A DNA stretch of 51,370 nt from Flavobacterium sp. GTDB lineage: Bacteria > Bacteroidota > Bacteroidia > Flavobacteriales > Flavobacteriaceae. The notes beneath the pieces are model-generated. The model was not told where the DNA came from. It saw only the letters and a program-made list of their open reading frames with translations, and searched no databases. The stretch lies in contig DNNO01000020.1 of NCBI GenBank assembly GCA_003497625.1, forward strand, positions 267,318 to 318,687. Reading direction: 5' to 3'. Made by a program: the position numbers and the translations under genes. This document shows, piece by piece, positions 33,558-42,270 of this stretch. Position 1 is the first letter of the stretch, and each line of letters begins with the position of its first letter.

Positions 33558-33605
33558 TTTTTTATTTTAGTATTTCATAAAATTCAATCCATTTAAAGCA
33601 GTTTC

Positions 33606-35804
33606 ATGATAACTTACACGCGTTTTTATTTTGCTTTACTATTCTGTATCACTTCCATATTCGGGATGGCGCAGACTACTAATTCAACAAATAAAGAGGC
33701 GAAAGCACTATTAAAACAAGCAGGTCAAAGCTTTCTTAAGTTAGATTCAAAAAAATCGCTCGATTTTGCTCAAAAAGCGTTAGTTATTGCTACAAAAAGC
33801 GATGATGATTTATTAGCGGCAAAAGCTTATAATATTATTGGTTTAAACTTTGAGGAATTTGCTGATTACAAGAAAGCAATCGAATTTTACAATAAAGGAC
33901 TTGTATTGGCTAATAAAGTCGATAATGACACAGTTAAAGGTTGGCTCAACAACAATTTAGGAAATTTATATTGTTATCGAAAAATCGATTTTCAAAAAGG
34001 AATTACGCATTACAAAGAAGGTTTAAAATACTCCGTTCAACACAATGATCAATACGAAATTATGTTTTCGAAATTGAATATTGGAAGTGCTTACTTTGCA
34101 GTTGAGGATTTTAGTAGCGGTATTCAATATTTTAATGATGTTAAAGACTATGTGGATAAAGAAGGAGATATTGAAGCTAAAATATCTTTAAATTCAAATT
34201 TTGGAGCCTACTATAATCACTTAAACAACAATCAAAAAGCAGAAGAATATTATTTAAAAGCGGTTCATTTTTGCGAACAGAATGATGTTGAATTAATCAA
34301 GTCTAATGCAAGTGATGTTTATAATGATATTTCTAATTTTTATTACAAAATTAAAAACTTTGAAAAGGCGCATTTTTATCTTTTAAAGCACGATGAATTA
34401 CAAGACAAAATTTACAATGAAGAACGATTAAATGATGTAAAAGTAGCCGGGTTACAAATAGAACATGACGAGATTAATAGAGAGATTGACCAAATTAAAA
34501 AAGAAAAAGAAATCCAACAAGAAAAATTACAAGCTAATCGTGTTTTTGTAATTCTTTTAGGTATTATCTTTTTCATCTTATTGTTGCTATTGCTTTCCTT
34601 AATTCGAAACAATAAAATTAAAGCGAAAGCCAATTCCGATTTAAAAGAAGCAAATCAAGAACTGTTGATTGCAAAAGAAAAAGCAGAAGAAGCATCTCAA
34701 CTAAAAACTCAGTTTATTTCCACAATTAGTCACGAATTAAGAACACCACTTTATGGAGTTGTAGGAATTACGGATATCATTTTAGACGAACATAAAGAAC
34801 TTACAAATAGCCCGCATTTAAAATCATTAAAATTTTCAGCCAAATATTTATTGTCTTTGGTAAATGATATTTTGAAAGTATATAAAATTGAGGAAAATCA
34901 AGTTGTTTTAGAAGATATGGTTTTCAATCTTCAAGATGAGTTGACCATTATTAAAGATTCTTTACATTTCTTAGCAATTAAAAACAGCAATCAAATTGAT
35001 ATTAATGTTGATACGAATATTCCAGAAATTTTAGTAGGAGATAAGATTCGTTTATCGCAAATATTAATCAATTTGATGAGTAATTCCTTAAAGTTTACCA
35101 ATGAAGGAAATGTTACAGTTAAAGCAGATTTAATTGAAAAAATAGGAACCAAGTGTTATTTGAAATTTCAAGTTATTGATAACGGAATTGGAATTGCAAA
35201 GCAAGATCAGGAAAAAGTATTTGATAAATTTGTGCAAGTTTATCGTAAAGAAGACGATTATCAAGGAACTGGTTTAGGACTTACCATCGTTAAAAAAATG
35301 GTAGAACTTTTCAATGGAACTATCCATTTAGAAAGTGAAGAAAATATTGGTACAACAATTACATTTACCCTTCCTTTAGAATCAGATGTTACAAAAGTTA
35401 AATCGATTATTAATAATTTAGATGTTGATCTTTCTATTAAAAAAGAGTACAAAATTTTAGTGGTTGAGGATAATAAAATCAATCAAGTTGTTACCAAGAA
35501 ATTGTTAGAAAACAATCATTTTAAATGTCAAATTGTAGATGATGGTTATGCAGCTTTAGATTTAATTGATAAAGTTAAGTTTGATGCTGTTTTGATGGAT
35601 ATTAATATGCCAATCATTAATGGATTTGATACGTCTAAACTAATGCGTCAAAAAGGAATAAAAATACCAATTATTGCGGTTACCGCTTTCGATAAGCAAG
35701 ATATTGAAGATAAAATTATAGATGCTCAAATTGATGAAGTTATTGTGAAGCCTTTTGATAGTCACAAACTTTTTGAAACAATTAAACGATTAGTAGATAA
35801 ATAA
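33606..35804 (+). CDS. Hybrid sensor histidine kinase with periplasmic TPR domain and receiver
   Basis: Membrane two-component kinase, 732 aa. A signal peptide (MITYTRFYFALLFCITSIFGMAQ) is followed by about six TPR-like repeats (about 30-260) that would face the periplasm, a coiled coil (about 265-310), one transmembrane helix (about 312-335), another coiled coil, HisKA with phospho-acceptor His376 (SHELRTPLYG), HATPase_c (NLMSNSLKF, DNGIGIA, GTGLGLTIVKKM) and a C-terminal REC domain (about 613-732, phospho-acceptor Asp665 in MDINMP). There is no output domain, so a phosphorelay partner elsewhere is expected. No response regulator gene is adjacent. Flanked by terminators on both sides, so monocistronic. 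Confidence 0.95.
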   Translation: MITYTRFYFALLFCITSIFGMAQTTNSTNKEAKALLKQAGQSFLKLDSKKSLDFAQKALVIATKSDDDLLAAKAYNIIGLNFEEFADYKKAIEFYNKGLVLANKVDNDTVKGWLNNNLGNLYCYRKIDFQKGITHYKEGLKYSVQHNDQYEIMFSKLNIGSAYFAVEDFSSGIQYFNDVKDYVDKEGDIEAKISLNSNFGAYYNHLNNNQKAEEYYLKAVHFCEQNDVELIKSNASDVYNDISNFYYKIKNFEKAHFYLLKHDELQDKIYNEERLNDVKVAGLQIEHDEINREIDQIKKEKEIQQEKLQANRVFVILLGIIFFILLLLLLSLIRNNKIKAKANSDLKEANQELLIAKEKAEEASQLKTQFISTISHELRTPLYGVVGITDIILDEHKELTNSPHLKSLKFSAKYLLSLVNDILKVYKIEENQVVLEDMVFNLQDELTIIKDSLHFLAIKNSNQIDINVDTNIPEILVGDKIRLSQILINLMSNSLKFTNEGNVTVKADLIEKIGTKCYLKFQVIDNGIGIAKQDQEKVFDKFVQVYRKEDDYQGTGLGLTIVKKMVELFNGTIHLESEENIGTTITFTLPLESDVTKVKSIINNLDVDLSIKKEYKILVVEDNKINQVVTKKLLENNHFKCQIVDDGYAALDLIDKVKFDAVLMDINMPIINGFDTSKLMRQKGIKIPIIAVTAFDKQDIEDKIIDAQIDEVIVKPFDSHKLFETIKRLVDK

Positions 35805-35833
35805 AAAAACGTTGGTTAGTACCAACGTTTTTT
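35804..35833. terminator. Bidirectional terminator overlapping the DEAD-box stop codon
   Basis: AAAAAACGTTGGT (35804-35816), loop TAGT, ACCAACGTTTTTT (35821-35833). The right arm plus loop encode the last five codons and stop (KKRWY) of the convergent DEAD-box gene, and the left arm touches the kinase stop. Confidence 0.85.
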
Positions 35834-37075
35834 GTTTTTCTTAGATGCTTCCGATTTTCTTGAATTGGAATTCGGATTCATTTTATTTTTGTCTTTATTT
35901 CTTAAATCAGGTTTTGCATCTGGATTTACTTCTTCATCTTTCCAAGTATATTGATGGTCTGTTACCACTTTAACTTTCATTCGGATTAACTTCTCAATGT
36001 CTAACCAATATGGTTTTTCGTCTTTTCCACAAAATGAAATAGCTAAACCAGAATTTCCAGCACGACCAGTACGACCAATTCGGTGAACATACGTTTCAGA
36101 AATATTTGGAATATCAAAGTTAATTACAAACGGAAGTTGCTCAATATCAATTCCTCTAGCCGCAATGTCAGTCGCAACTAAAATATCAATTTCTTTGTTT
36201 TTGAATTGCTCTAACACACGTTGGCGTGCATTTTGCGATTTATCTCCGTGAATAGCTTCTGCTTTTATACTGGCTTTTTTCAACACTTTTACAATGTTGT
36301 CAGCACCATGTTTTGTTCTTGTAAATACTAAAGCATTACTCAAACTTTCTTGAATAATCAATTGTTTTAAAAGTAAACGCTTATCATCTTTATTTACAAA
36401 ATACACTTTTTGTGAAACGTTTTCAGCTGTAGATGAAATAGGTGTTACCGAAATGTATTTTGGACGTGTTAAAAAAGTATCAGCTAATTCTCTAATAGCT
36501 AAAGGCATTGTTGCCGAAAACAATAACGTTTGTCTGTTGCTAGGAGTTAATTTGATAATTTTCTTTACATCATTAATAAATCCCATATCCAACATTTGAT
36601 CTGCTTCGTCTAAAACCAAATGATGTAAATGATCTAAATCGATAAATCCTTGTTTGTGTAAATCTAAAAGTCTACCTGGAGTTGCGATTAAAACATCGAT
36701 TCCCATTTTTAACTCGTTTACTTGAGGAACTTGATTAACACCACCAAAAATAACTAATGACTTTACATTGGTATATTTTCCATAGGTTTTAAAACTTTCG
36801 TCAATTTGAATGGCTAATTCTCTTGTAGGCGTTACTACTAAAGTTCTAATGTGTTTTGCTTTTTTAGCCGAACCTACAATTCTGTGAATTAAATTCAGAA
36901 TGGGAATGGCAAAAGCACCTGTTTTTCCTGTTCCGGTTTGGGCGCAGGCAACTAAATCTTGTCCTAATAAAATTTCAGGAATGGCTTGTTCTTGAATAGG
37001 TGTAGGATTAGTGTATCCTTCTTCTTCTAAAGCTTGTTGTATGTTATTGTATAATTTTAAATCGTTAAATGTCAT
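35816..37075 (-). CDS. DEAD-box RNA helicase (RhlE/CsdA-like)
   Basis: Cytoplasmic ATP-dependent RNA helicase, 419 aa. Motifs: Q motif GYTNPTPIQEQAIP (20-33), motif I AQTGTGKT (45-52), PTRELAIQ, DEAD in LDEADQMLDMGF near 150, SAT, and HRIGRTGRAG in the second RecA domain. The tail (NKDKNKMNPNSNSRKSEAS) is short, basic and disordered, typical of RhlE-type proteins that act in ribosome assembly or mRNA decay. ATG 37075 (MTFNDLKLYN) is chosen, supported by a TATCTTTG box at 37125-37118 downstream of the longer possible start. Its 3' end lies in a terminator hairpin. Confidence 0.95.
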   Translation of the reverse strand: MTFNDLKLYNNIQQALEEEGYTNPTPIQEQAIPEILLGQDLVACAQTGTGKTGAFAIPILNLIHRIVGSAKKAKHIRTLVVTPTRELAIQIDESFKTYGKYTNVKSLVIFGGVNQVPQVNELKMGIDVLIATPGRLLDLHKQGFIDLDHLHHLVLDEADQMLDMGFINDVKKIIKLTPSNRQTLLFSATMPLAIRELADTFLTRPKYISVTPISSTAENVSQKVYFVNKDDKRLLLKQLIIQESLSNALVFTRTKHGADNIVKVLKKASIKAEAIHGDKSQNARQRVLEQFKNKEIDILVATDIAARGIDIEQLPFVINFDIPNISETYVHRIGRTGRAGNSGLAISFCGKDEKPYWLDIEKLIRMKVKVVTDHQYTWKDEEVNPDAKPDLRNKDKNKMNPNSNSRKSEASKKNKKRWY

Positions 37076-37117
37076 AAATGAATAAATAATTTCCTGTCGA
37101 ATAATGTCGATAGGGTA

Positions 37118-37125
37118 CAAAGATA
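37118..37125 (-). promoter_or_regulatory. Candidate -7 box for the DEAD-box gene
   Basis: CAAAGATA reads TATCTTTG on the minus strand; it overlaps an upstream in-frame TTG (37120), so that TTG cannot be the translation start. No -33 TTG found. Confidence 0.5.
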
Positions 37126-37149
37126 GTGTTATTTTAGGGAAGTTGGTTT

Positions 37150-38181
37150 TTACCCGATTTTAGCCTTCATGAAATCGGTAATTAATGATGCAATTAATTT
37201 ACCAGTTAAATGATTGTTTTTAGAATCGTCAAGCTCTGGAGCACCTTCACAAATATGGAAATAAGAGGCATTTTGATTTTTTCCAAAGTAATACACAAAA
37301 TGACGCGCTTTATCTACACTAAAACCACTCAAAGTCATGGCACTAGAAGGAATGTTAGGAATCGCATCTAAATCTAATTCCACGCCAAAAGGTTCGTTTT
37401 TAATAAAGTTAAGCGCGTTTTCTAATTCAGTTTCGAAGTTTTTCTCACGTTTTACTTCTACTTCTTCATACGTAACGTATTTTACTCTTGAAGTTAATTC
37501 TTTTAAGGTATTGAACACACTTTTAGAAACGAAGTTTTCGTGTAATCCAAAAACAAAATATTTCTTTAAAAAACCATCTTCAAAAGCATAGCTAAATCCG
37601 TTTCCTGAATGTCTTCCTTCTAAAATTCTGAAATCGGTATGCGCATCAAAATTAATAGCATTCACAGGTTTTCCTTTGGCTAAAGCTAGTCCTTTGATGT
37701 TTCCATATGCGTTATTATGTCCGCCACCAACAATTATTGGAATTTTACCTGCATTGCAAATTTGGTGCACAATATGCGAAACTTCAATATCCAATTGCTC
37801 TACTAATTTGAATAGTTCTTTTCTATGTTCTTTGTTGTTAGCATCTAATGTATGCGCTTTTTCAAGTTGTTTGGATACATCTAATTTACCTAGAACCAGC
37901 AAATTATTTCCTTTGCAAAATTTATTATGTTGAATATTAGCTAAGCTTTGCAATGCGCTTTCATAGGCTGAAGCAGCACCAACTCTTCCTAAATTAGCTT
38001 TCACACCAATATCTTCTGGGATTCCAAAAAGTACAAATTTAGCTTCACTGTTGGTTATAAAATCAACAATATCAGCATCTTTTGGTACGGTGATGATTTT
38101 TTCTCCAAATTTTACTTCGCCACTTCTGTGGTTGGTTATTTTGGCTAATTCGTTTTGGCTTAAAAGTGTAATATTCTCCAT
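37150..38181 (-). CDS. hutG: Formimidoylglutamase (HutG, arginase fold)
   Basis: Binuclear Mn hydrolase of histidine degradation that converts N-formimidoyl-glutamate to glutamate and formamide, 343 aa. Arginase-family metal motifs appear in order: GGGHNNAYGN (about 155-164), NFDAHTDFR (about 181-189) and ELDLDAIPN (about 270-278). The flavobacterial form uses E-L-D-L-D in place of the usual S-x-D-x-D. ATG 38181 (MENITLLSQ) is chosen because the longer start coincides with the promoter. Partner hutI lies 1.4 kb away on the same strand; hutH and hutU are not in the window. Confidence 0.92.
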   Translation of the reverse strand: MENITLLSQNELAKITNHRSGEVKFGEKIITVPKDADIVDFITNSEAKFVLFGIPEDIGVKANLGRVGAASAYESALQSLANIQHNKFCKGNNLLVLGKLDVSKQLEKAHTLDANNKEHRKELFKLVEQLDIEVSHIVHQICNAGKIPIIVGGGHNNAYGNIKGLALAKGKPVNAINFDAHTDFRILEGRHSGNGFSYAFEDGFLKKYFVFGLHENFVSKSVFNTLKELTSRVKYVTYEEVEVKREKNFETELENALNFIKNEPFGVELDLDAIPNIPSSAMTLSGFSVDKARHFVYYFGKNQNASYFHICEGAPELDDSKNNHLTGKLIASLITDFMKAKIG

Positions 38182-38199
38182 AAAATTATTAAATGCAAT

Positions 38200-38207
38200 C
38201 AAAAGTA
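38200..38207 (-). promoter_or_regulatory. Candidate -7 box for hutG
   Basis: CAAAAGTA reads TACTTTTG on the minus strand, 18 bases before ATG 38181; no -33 TTG seen. Confidence 0.45.
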
Positions 38208-38257
38208 CTATTTTTAAATAAAATTCGTTTAAAATTTAGAAAATACTTTAAAAAGTG

Positions 38258-38265
38258 TATTTTTG
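38258..38265 (+). promoter_or_regulatory. Candidate -7 box for the coiled-coil membrane protein
   Basis: TATTTTTG at 38258-38265, 33 bases before ATG 38299. It overlaps an in-frame TTG at 38263 that would otherwise add 12 residues, so ATG 38299 is the better start. Confidence 0.5.
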
Positions 38266-38298
38266 AAAAATCTTATACATAACCCAATCAAACTAAAA

Positions 38299-39177
38299 AT
38301 GGAAAACAAATCAAACAATTCTGGATTAAAAGCTGCTGTGGTAGTATTGGCACTACTTTTCTTAGGAAGTGTAGGCTATATTTTTAAACTTAATTCTGAT
38401 AATAAAGAAACTGTTACGACACTAACAACAGAAAAAAATACTTTATCAGAAGAATTAAAAGCAAAAATTGCTGAATATGACACTATGATTGCTGATAATA
38501 CAGCATTAAAAGACGAATTACAAGCAGAACAAGCTAAAATGGTGGCTTTATTAGAGCAAGTAGAAAAATCGAAAGGTGATACTGCTGCTATGGCAAAGTA
38601 CAAAAATGAGTACTTCCGTTTAAAAAGAGAAATGGACAATTTAGTAGCTGAAAACAAAGTTTTAAAAGAGCAAAATGTTGCTTTAACTTCTAGTTTAGAT
38701 AGTACAAATGTAGTTTTATCAGATGCTAAAAAATTCAATGATACGTTGTTAACTCAAAACGAAGGATTAACAAAAACAGTTGAAAAAGGTTCTAAGTTAG
38801 CGGTTTTAAACTTAAAAGTTTTAGCAGTTAAACAAAGAAGTTCTGGAAAACAAATTGAAACTGATAAAGCAAGTAGAGCTGATGTTTTAAAAGTAAGTTT
38901 CTTAATTGCTGAAAACCAAATTGCAAAAACTGGTGCAAGAGAATATTATGTTCAAATTATTGACAGTAAAAGCAATATTTTAGGAGAAAAGAAAACGATT
39001 CCAGCTGGAGATAAAACGTTAACGTATAGCTTTATTTCTACTGTAAAATATGAAAATAAAACAGTTCAAGTAAATGAAGAAGTACCAGGTAAAGATTTTG
39101 CTAAAGGAACTTACTTCGTAAATGTATTTGATAAAAATGCTGAATTAGTTTCTAAAACAAGTTTCGAATTGAAATAA
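38299..39177 (+). CDS. Coiled-coil membrane protein of unknown function
   Basis: A 292-aa protein with one N-terminal transmembrane helix (AAVVVLALLFLGSVGYIF, about residues 13-30), a long coiled coil (about 35-150, heptads of Leu/Ala with Lys/Glu), and a C-terminal beta-type domain (about 175-292, LAVLNLKVLAVKQRSSGK ... GTYFVNVFDKNAELVSKTSFEL). The extracytoplasmic domain probably faces the periplasm. I do not recognise a characterised homologue. Flanked by hutG (divergent) and crcB (convergent), so transcribed alone. Confidence 0.85.
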   Translation: MENKSNNSGLKAAVVVLALLFLGSVGYIFKLNSDNKETVTTLTTEKNTLSEELKAKIAEYDTMIADNTALKDELQAEQAKMVALLEQVEKSKGDTAAMAKYKNEYFRLKREMDNLVAENKVLKEQNVALTSSLDSTNVVLSDAKKFNDTLLTQNEGLTKTVEKGSKLAVLNLKVLAVKQRSSGKQIETDKASRADVLKVSFLIAENQIAKTGAREYYVQIIDSKSNILGEKKTIPAGDKTLTYSFISTVKYENKTVQVNEEVPGKDFAKGTYFVNVFDKNAELVSKTSFELK

Positions 39178-39194
39178 TTCGTTTATAAAATTTT

Positions 39195-39228
39195 AAAAGT
39201 CCAATGAGAGTAATTTCATTGGACTTTT
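39195..39228. terminator. Terminator between convergent genes
   Basis: AAAAGTCCAATGA (39195-39207) and TCATTGGACTTTT (39216-39228) form a perfect 13-bp stem with an 8-base loop and a T run; works in both directions. Confidence 0.85.
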
Positions 39229-39231
39229 TTA

Positions 39232-39609
39232 TTATAAGTATTTTGATAAATAGCTTCCCAATCCAACTGCGGTAATAGTTAAGATTATAGAACTTGCCAT
39301 ATAAATGTAGGCTGTAATTTGGTTGTTATTCTGAAGTAAATTATAGTTTTCTAGAGCAAAACTTGAAAAAGTGGTAAATCCTCCACAAAAACCAACAATC
39401 AGTAAAAACTTTAACGGATGATTTTCAGGAAAATATTTTCCTAAATAGCCAATGAATACTCCAATAAGTAAACTTCCTAAAACATTCACTAAAAAAGTGC
39501 TCAAAGGAAACGAACCTTGAAAATATTTTGTGGTTATCCAATGTGTTAAGTATCTAAAAATACTTCCAAATGCGCCACCAATTCCAATAAGTAAAAGTGT
39601 TTTTATCAT
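39232..39609 (-). CDS. crcB: Fluoride efflux channel CrcB (Fluc)
   Basis: Inner-membrane dual-topology fluoride channel, 125 aa with four helices. GGAFGSIFRYLTHWI (about 10-24), NVLGSLLIGVFIG and GFCGGFTTFSSFALEN (about 73-88) are the family signatures. CrcB exports F- by dimerisation. It starts 10 bases after the hutI stop codon on the same strand, an unusual partner. I see no fluoride riboswitch between them; the gene is expressed from the hutI transcript. Single copy visible, so a homodimer is likely. Confidence 0.95.
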   Translation of the reverse strand: MIKTLLLIGIGGAFGSIFRYLTHWITTKYFQGSFPLSTFLVNVLGSLLIGVFIGYLGKYFPENHPLKFLLIVGFCGGFTTFSSFALENYNLLQNNNQITAYIYMASSIILTITAVGLGSYLSKYL

Positions 39610-39619
39610 GGATTAGTTT

Positions 39620-40855
39620 TTAAATAAATTGTCCTTCAACCATTACTTTATCAATTAAATTCGTGCCAAAAGCATAAGGCAATTGGTAATAACTGTTGAT
39701 AGGTTTCGTAATGATAAGATTTGCTTTTTTTCCTTTTGTGATACTTCCGTGAGTTTCTGAAATTCCCATGGCATAAGCACCGTTGATTGTTGCCGCATTG
39801 ATTGCTTCTTCTGGCGTCATTTTCATTTTAATGCAAGCCGTTGCTACTACAAAATTCATATTTCCAGATGGAGTAGTGCCGGGATTGTAATCGGTTGCTA
39901 AGGCTAACGGTAATCCTGCGTTCATCATTTTTCGAGCAGGTGTATATGGAATGCTAATAAAATAAGAGCAACTTGGCAACGCTACTGGCATTGTTTTGCT
40001 GTTTTTCAACACTTCAATATCTTCATCGGTTACAATTTCTAAATGATCAACAGATAAAGCACCATTTTCTACACAAGCTTTGATTCCGTCGATAGCGGTA
40101 AATTGGTTCACGTGAATTTTTGGCTCTAAACCATACTTTTTGCCAGCTTCCATAATTTTAACAGTTTCTTCAACTGAAAAATATCCTGTTTCAAGGAATG
40201 CATCAATATAATCCGCCAAGTTTTCAGAAGCTATTTTCGGTAACATTTCATTGATAATCAAATCGATATAAGCCGAATGATTTTCTTTGTATTCCATTGG
40301 AAAAGCATGAGCGCCAAGAAACGTAGCTTTTATCGCAATTGGATAATTTTCTTTTAAACGTTTTATGACGCGCAACATTTTCAATTCGCCTTCCACCGTT
40401 AATCCGTAACCCGATTTGATTTCAACAGCACCAGTTCCTTGTTGCATGACTTCTTCTAAACGTAATTTTGATTGCTCGTAAATTTTATCTTCTGAAGTTT
40501 CGTTTAATTTTTTAGCTGAATTTAAAATTCCGCCACCACGATTAGCGATTTCTTCATAAGATAAACCATTAATTCTATCTACAAATTCTTGAATTCTATT
40601 TCCTGCATACACGATATGTGTGTGACTATCTACCCAAGTTGGTAAAATCACTTGTCCAGTTGCATCAATAATTTTCGCATCTGAAAGTTTTGGACAATTT
40701 TCCATTGGACCAAAATCGGAAATAATGTTGTTTTCTATTAAAAGATAAGCGTTATCGATTTTAGGTAATATTGCCATATCTGAACCAGAAACCTTATCAA
40801 GATGATTTTCTCTAACTTGTAGTAGTTCTTTTATGTTGATAAATAATGTTTTCAT
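39620..40855 (-). CDS. hutI: Imidazolonepropionase (HutI)
   Basis: Zinc or iron amidohydrolase of histidine catabolism that opens 4-imidazolone-5-propionate to N-formimidoyl-glutamate, 411 aa. The metal-binding DSHTHIVYAG (HxH, about 72-81) and FLGAHAFP (about 175-182) are visible, and NQFTAIDGI plus SVDHLE and DYNPGTTPSG give the other ligands and catalytic Asp. ATG 40855 (MKTLFINIKE) is chosen; the frame is open for 11 more codons. Upstream of crcB in one operon. Product is the substrate of HutG encoded nearby. Confidence 0.95.
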   Translation of the reverse strand: MKTLFINIKELLQVRENHLDKVSGSDMAILPKIDNAYLLIENNIISDFGPMENCPKLSDAKIIDATGQVILPTWVDSHTHIVYAGNRIQEFVDRINGLSYEEIANRGGGILNSAKKLNETSEDKIYEQSKLRLEEVMQQGTGAVEIKSGYGLTVEGELKMLRVIKRLKENYPIAIKATFLGAHAFPMEYKENHSAYIDLIINEMLPKIASENLADYIDAFLETGYFSVEETVKIMEAGKKYGLEPKIHVNQFTAIDGIKACVENGALSVDHLEIVTDEDIEVLKNSKTMPVALPSCSYFISIPYTPARKMMNAGLPLALATDYNPGTTPSGNMNFVVATACIKMKMTPEEAINAATINGAYAMGISETHGSITKGKKANLIITKPINSYYQLPYAFGTNLIDKVMVEGQFI

Positions 40856-40901
40856 CAAAAAATAAATTTCAGTAAAAATACTTCTCATTTTTAAAAACTC
40901 C

Positions 40902-40909
40902 TATCTTTA
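40902..40909 (+). promoter_or_regulatory. Candidate -7 box for corA
   Basis: TATCTTTA (one mismatch to TAnnTTTG) lies 18 bases before the TTG start at 40927. No TTG at -33 confirmed. Confidence 0.3.
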
Positions 40910-40926
40910 TATAAAATTTGTTTGTT

Positions 40927-41997
40927 TTGAGAAAAATTAAATATAAAAAAGGAAGAAAAGTACAACCTAGTACGTTAGAGTACACAGGTATTCATAAAGA
41001 TACACCAACCGAAATGCAAATGTTTGTGTATAATACTGAGGAAGTTATTGAATTTCAGCAGTGTGAACCACATGACCTAGATACGAATATTGATAATTTC
41101 AAAGTGAATTGGATTAATATTCATGGTTTAAATAATCATACATTTATAGAAAAAGTAGGTGCAAAGTTTGATGCCGATCATTTTATAATTGGAGATATTT
41201 TAAATACTACTAAGCGAACAAGAGTAGAAGAATATCACAATATTTTATTTTTTAATGTGAAGTCGTTACTGCCTTTGAAAGAGTCTGATAGTATTAGTGT
41301 AGAGCAAATTAGTTTTTTATTGAAGGATAATGTTTTAATTTCTTTTCAGGAAAAGAGAAGCGATTTCTTTACGCATATTCGTGAGCGAATTAGAACCAAT
41401 TCGGGTGTTGTTAGAACTAAGAAAGCCGATTATTTATTGTATTTATTACTAGATGCAATTATCGAAAACTTTTACATTACTATTGAAAGTGAAGAAAATA
41501 AGGTAGATGAATTGATTGATTTGTCTAAAAAGAATACCAATCCTGAAGTTTTAGAATTAATTGAAAAGCATAGAGATAACTTCAACTTTTTGAAACGTTC
41601 CATTATTCCGTTGCGCGATTCGTTATATTCGATTAAAAGTATCAAAGACGATAATGTATTTAACGATATCCAACCAGAAAATTTCACGTTTTTTTCAAGA
41701 TTACATCAAAAATGTTTGGAATTATTGGAACAAATTGATTCAGATTTAATCACTTTAGATAGTACATCTAATTACTTTTTTTCGGCTCAGAACCATAAAA
41801 TGAATCAAGTAATGAAAACTTTAACGGTGGTTTCTATGTTCTTTTTACCTTTAACTTTCATCGTAGGTGTTTATGGTCAGAACTTTAGGAATTTACCCGA
41901 GTTGGAGTGGGAGTATGGCTATTTTATTATTTGGGGAATTATGTTATCTGTTGTTGCGATAATGTTTATTTATTTTAAAATCAAAAAGTGGTTTTAG
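40927..41997 (+). CDS. corA: CorA family magnesium/cobalt transporter with GQN in place of GMN
   Basis: Homopentameric inner-membrane Mg2+/Co2+ channel, 356 aa. The long cytoplasmic funnel (about 1-290) is followed by two helices: TLTVVSMFFLPLTFIVGVYG (about 298-317) and YFIIWGIMLSVVAIMFIYF. The signature loop reads Y-G-Q-N-F (Gly317-Gln318-Asn319) where GMN is nearly universal. No ATG is available near the N-terminus; TTG 40927 (then RKIKYKKGRK) fits the usual CorA N-terminus, and a second TTG at 40918 would add three residues. Followed by a separate promoter and a small membrane ORF. Confidence 0.9.
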   Translation: MRKIKYKKGRKVQPSTLEYTGIHKDTPTEMQMFVYNTEEVIEFQQCEPHDLDTNIDNFKVNWINIHGLNNHTFIEKVGAKFDADHFIIGDILNTTKRTRVEEYHNILFFNVKSLLPLKESDSISVEQISFLLKDNVLISFQEKRSDFFTHIRERIRTNSGVVRTKKADYLLYLLLDAIIENFYITIESEENKVDELIDLSKKNTNPEVLELIEKHRDNFNFLKRSIIPLRDSLYSIKSIKDDNVFNDIQPENFTFFSRLHQKCLELLEQIDSDLITLDSTSNYFFSAQNHKMNQVMKTLTVVSMFFLPLTFIVGVYGQNFRNLPELEWEYGYFIIWGIMLSVVAIMFIYFKIKKWF

Positions 41998-42018
41998 CTA
42001 AAAATAATTAAGATTCTA

Positions 42019-42049
42019 TTGTCAAAAATAAATATTACTATTATCTTTG
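42019..42049 (+). promoter_or_regulatory. Promoter of the 56-aa membrane ORF
   Basis: TTG (42019-42021), 20 bases, TATCTTTG (42042-42049): full consensus, 29 bases before ATG 42079. Confidence 0.7.
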
Positions 42050-42078
42050 ACGTGAATTCATAAATTCCGGAAAATATT

Positions 42079-42249
42079 ATGTTTGAATTTCAACAGTACC
42101 TAGGTTTTTTACTTTTCTTAACCATATTAACTATTGGTTTTTGGTTGATGATATTCTTAGTAGGATTTGTTCACTATTGGTTGGGCGGAGCTATCATGGA
42201 ATTGATTAAAGAGAAAAGAGCTAAAAGACAAGCTGAATTAGAAGGATAA
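42079..42249 (+). CDS. 56-aa single-helix membrane protein of unknown function
   Basis: Small ORF (ATG 42079, TAA 42247-42249) beginning MFEFQQYLGF. One long hydrophobic stretch (about residues 9-31, FLLFLTILTIGFWLMIFLVG) is followed by HYWLGGAIMELI and a charged tail KEKRAKRQAELEG. It has its own near-perfect promoter and a strong downstream terminator, which makes it a genuine gene. No family is recognised. Located between corA and the convergent TonB-type receptor. Confidence 0.75.
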   Translation: MFEFQQYLGFLLFLTILTIGFWLMIFLVGFVHYWLGGAIMELIKEKRAKRQAELEG

Positions 42250-42270
42250 TTTTCTTTTAATTTTAAAAAT

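Noticed and set aside
38376-38738. 120-codon open frame on the minus strand inside the coiled-coil gene
   Set aside because: Shadow caused by the biased coiled-coil codons; no promoter or homology.
39610-39619. Fluoride riboswitch before crcB
   Set aside because: The gap to hutI is only 10 bases and cannot hold the aptamer.
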